A stretch of DNA of 64,000 nucleotides from Sulfitobacter sp. S223 (GTDB lineage: Bacteria > Pseudomonadota > Alphaproteobacteria > Rhodobacterales > Rhodobacteraceae). The notes under the pieces are model-generated. The model was not told the origin of the DNA and searched no databases. It worked only from the letters and a program-made list of their open reading frames with translations. Below, one piece after another: positions 62,501 through 64,000 of this stretch. The translations under genes and the position numbers were made by a program. The stretch lies in the NCBI RefSeq assembly GCF_025143825.1, contig NZ_CP083560.1, positions 186,001-250,000 on the forward strand. The letters run 5' to 3'. Every line of letters begins with the position of its first letter. Position 1 is the stretch's first letter.

Positions 62501-62542
62501 AGGTGCAGCAACGCTGCACGATACGTTCGAAATGGATGATCG

Positions 62543-64000
62543 TCACAAAGATCTCAATTCCTGTAAAGCTTTATGCACAGCCGGAATAGTTGACTTGCCC
62601 GTTAAGAAATCCTCAGCATTTTTTAGATGCACAAAATCGCCTGGACCACCGCCTGCACCAATGTTTCGTGTTTCCAGAAAACCTGCTTCCGTTAGTTTCT
62701 GTGAAACGAGTGCCCAATCCTCCCTTTCCAATAACCTCTTGCCACGGTGGTCGTCCTGCTCTAGCCGCACCCAATGGCCTTTCAGCATTAACCGCGCAAG
62801 AATGTTGAGGGTCTTTGGTACGACTGGAGCAAGTGACGATACATCTACCGCAGATAGAGCCTCTAGTTCCGTGGCGATAACAGTGCTGTCGTGAAAATGA
62901 GTTTCTCTCCCGTCAAAGCCCCTTTTTATCAACTTCAGTGCCTTTGGAGCAGATTTTCCAAAACGCGTTGCTTCACTTACGATAACCTCCCCAGCACTGC
63001 AGGAAGAAAATTCACATCCACTAAGATCGGCGTCTGAAGCGTCGAGGCGATTTATATACACATCGCGGAATATTGCACTCGTTTGATCAGGGAAAAACGC
63101 ATCAACTATAGTGATATTTGAAAACAAACTAAGCTTTAGTTCATCTGAAGAAAAACAAGCGATTTCCAAGGCAGCGAAGTTTGATGACAACACGCTGCCG
63201 GAAACTTCATCTTTTGATTTCAGCCTGATAGATTTCAATATTTGTACTGTAGGCAAACTATTAGTTGCCAACGAAAGAGCAGAAAAGACAGATAAATCCG
63301 ATAGAGTCAGCTGATTTCGGCGAAGTCCAGTTGGGGCAGGTCCGTCCTTGAGAAACTCATTCAAAAGATGCCGCGCATAGAAAAATGCTTTTATTTTTTC
63401 ATGTGCAAACATTCTATTGTCACGATCGCCACTGCCATGCGCAGGCTCCAACAGTGTGAGCGTCTTGGCTCGTGCAGAAAGAGCCCGCGCGAAGTCCTCT
63501 TCTCCCGGCAAAATTTCTTCGCAAGCAATTTCGACGGCGATTTCTAGCAGTGATGCGTCAACGAAACCCACCTCATAGTCCATCATTGTACGGGCCGCCT
63601 CAGTCAAAATCGAGTAGACTAATTTCTTTCCGTTTGCTGTCGGAACTTTGGCCGGCAAGCCTAGTTTGTGAACTTCTCGTTCAACGATTGAGTCGCATAA
63701 GGCCACAATCGGTTCGTCTCCACTTTCCAGGAAAGCATCAGGCTGCATCGCAGAAACTTGAGAAACAAAGAAAGGGCGGCGCAACCAATAATAGTCATCC
63801 AGCCGCACCTCTAGCTCTGTTTTTCGCGCATTCCATTGAGAATTTTTGACACAAATCCAATTGCATGCTTCAGTAGAGCTAGGAAAGTCGATGCGGATGG
63901 AATGGAGATCCGCTCCTACTAGCGCAACTGATTGGCCAATTAGTTTCTTGAGCTCTTCAGCGCTTATGAATGAGTCCCGACCTGATAGTAGTACTAGCCC
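62543..64000 (-). CDS. Probable STAND/NACHT-like NTPase, C-terminal part (5' end outside window)
   Basis: At least 485 codons; the frame stays open to base 64000, so the start lies outside. The first visible residues read GLVLLSGRDSF, like the sensor-1 arginine strand of NACHT/STAND ATPases. Later there is a conserved-looking helical region (MMDYEVGFVDASLLEIAVEIACEEILPGEEDF), RMFAHEKIKAFFYARHLL, and pentapeptide-like INRLDASDADLSGCEF. The C-terminus resembles a winged helix (LMLKGHWVRL to AGFLETRN). A defence or signalling role is possible. The Walker A and B motifs are not visible, so the class is tentative. Confidence 0.55.
   Translation of the reverse strand, partial: GLVLLSGRDSFISAEELKKLIGQSVALVGADLHSIRIDFPSSTEACNWICVKNSQWNARKTELEVRLDDYYWLRRPFFVSQVSAMQPDAFLESGDEPIVALCDSIVEREVHKLGLPAKVPTANGKKLVYSILTEAARTMMDYEVGFVDASLLEIAVEIACEEILPGEEDFARALSARAKTLTLLEPAHGSGDRDNRMFAHEKIKAFFYARHLLNEFLKDGPAPTGLRRNQLTLSDLSVFSALSLATNSLPTVQILKSIRLKSKDEVSGSVLSSNFAALEIACFSSDELKLSLFSNITIVDAFFPDQTSAIFRDVYINRLDASDADLSGCEFSSCSAGEVIVSEATRFGKSAPKALKLIKRGFDGRETHFHDSTVIATELEALSAVDVSSLAPVVPKTLNILARLMLKGHWVRLEQDDHRGKRLLEREDWALVSQKLTEAGFLETRNIGAGGGPGDFVHLKNAEDFLTGKSTIPAVHKALQELRSL

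Noticed and set aside
1-64000. CRISPR arrays, insertion sequences, prophage structural genes and rRNA
   Set aside because: I looked for regular spaced repeats, transposases, capsid or tail genes and rRNA sequence and saw none in the window.

Overview
The window looks like a chromosomal segment of a marine alphaproteobacterium of the Roseobacter group (Rhodobacteraceae). The reasons are the gene content and order: a petP/petR-type regulator pair, a petABC cytochrome bc1 operon, the dxs-ispA-xseB cluster, an HWE/HisKA_2-type sensor kinase, GlxA-type regulators, pxpABC, and a group-typical intergenic element ending in a GGGATATTTA core. This is inferred from gene families alone. Genus and species cannot be fixed without a database search, and no photosynthesis genes are visible.

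Layout. Positions 1-5000 hold methionine sulfoxide repair (msrA partial, msrB), a periplasmic glutathione peroxidase, a GlxA/AraC regulator with a DMT exporter, a GAF sensor histidine kinase and an HU-type DNA-binding protein with a clear terminator. Positions 5100-9230 are a tight minus-strand purine-salvage operon: adenine deaminase, an unrecognised protein, AMP nucleosidase. Positions 9275-14722 are a plus-strand catabolic run: VOC protein, class II aldolase, acyl-CoA dehydrogenase, NDP-forming acyl-CoA ligase and a CaiD-like hydratase. Positions 14794-25208 are an envelope or exopolysaccharide locus: glycosyltransferase, Wza-type export lipoprotein, priming sugar transferase, CapD/WbpM-type dehydratase, YjbH, YjbF, a tiny secreted protein, an epimerase and an ExoD-like protein. 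A NaChBac-type sodium channel and the isoprenoid cluster dxs-ispA-xseB follow. Positions 29270-36703 carry petR/petP, ilvE, a secreted cyclase, an M20 amidohydrolase, cobO, a DMT exporter and aroC.

Positions 36790-45130 concentrate cofactor control and respiration: a TPP riboswitch driving thiBPQ, an FMN riboswitch driving a type-II lumazine synthase, a divergent PaiB-type flavin-binding protein, a GST, and petABC closed by a strong terminator. A Crp-family gene, mtaB, dapF and tRNA-Lys(TTT) come next. The gap downstream of the Crp gene contains a perfect TGTGA-N6-TCACA palindrome and a second terminator, which suggests a small RNA. Positions 48505-57420 hold a lactonase/SDR pair, a translationally coupled 5-oxoprolinase operon with an SBF-type transporter, an IclR regulator, and a LacI regulator overlapping a YcaQ-type DNA glycosylase.

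From tRNA-Arg(CCT) at 57619 to the window end the content is accessory. There is a mobilization module (HTH protein, MobC, a ColE1/MbeA-like relaxase with two further mob genes nested in another frame). It is followed by an AT-richer stretch with a self-inhibited Fic enzyme under two identical CATAC-N8-GTATG operators, an orphan HigA with a decayed HigB remnant, and the C-terminal part of a probable STAND/NACHT-like NTPase running off the edge. No integrase or second attachment site is visible, so the island's far boundary lies outside the window.
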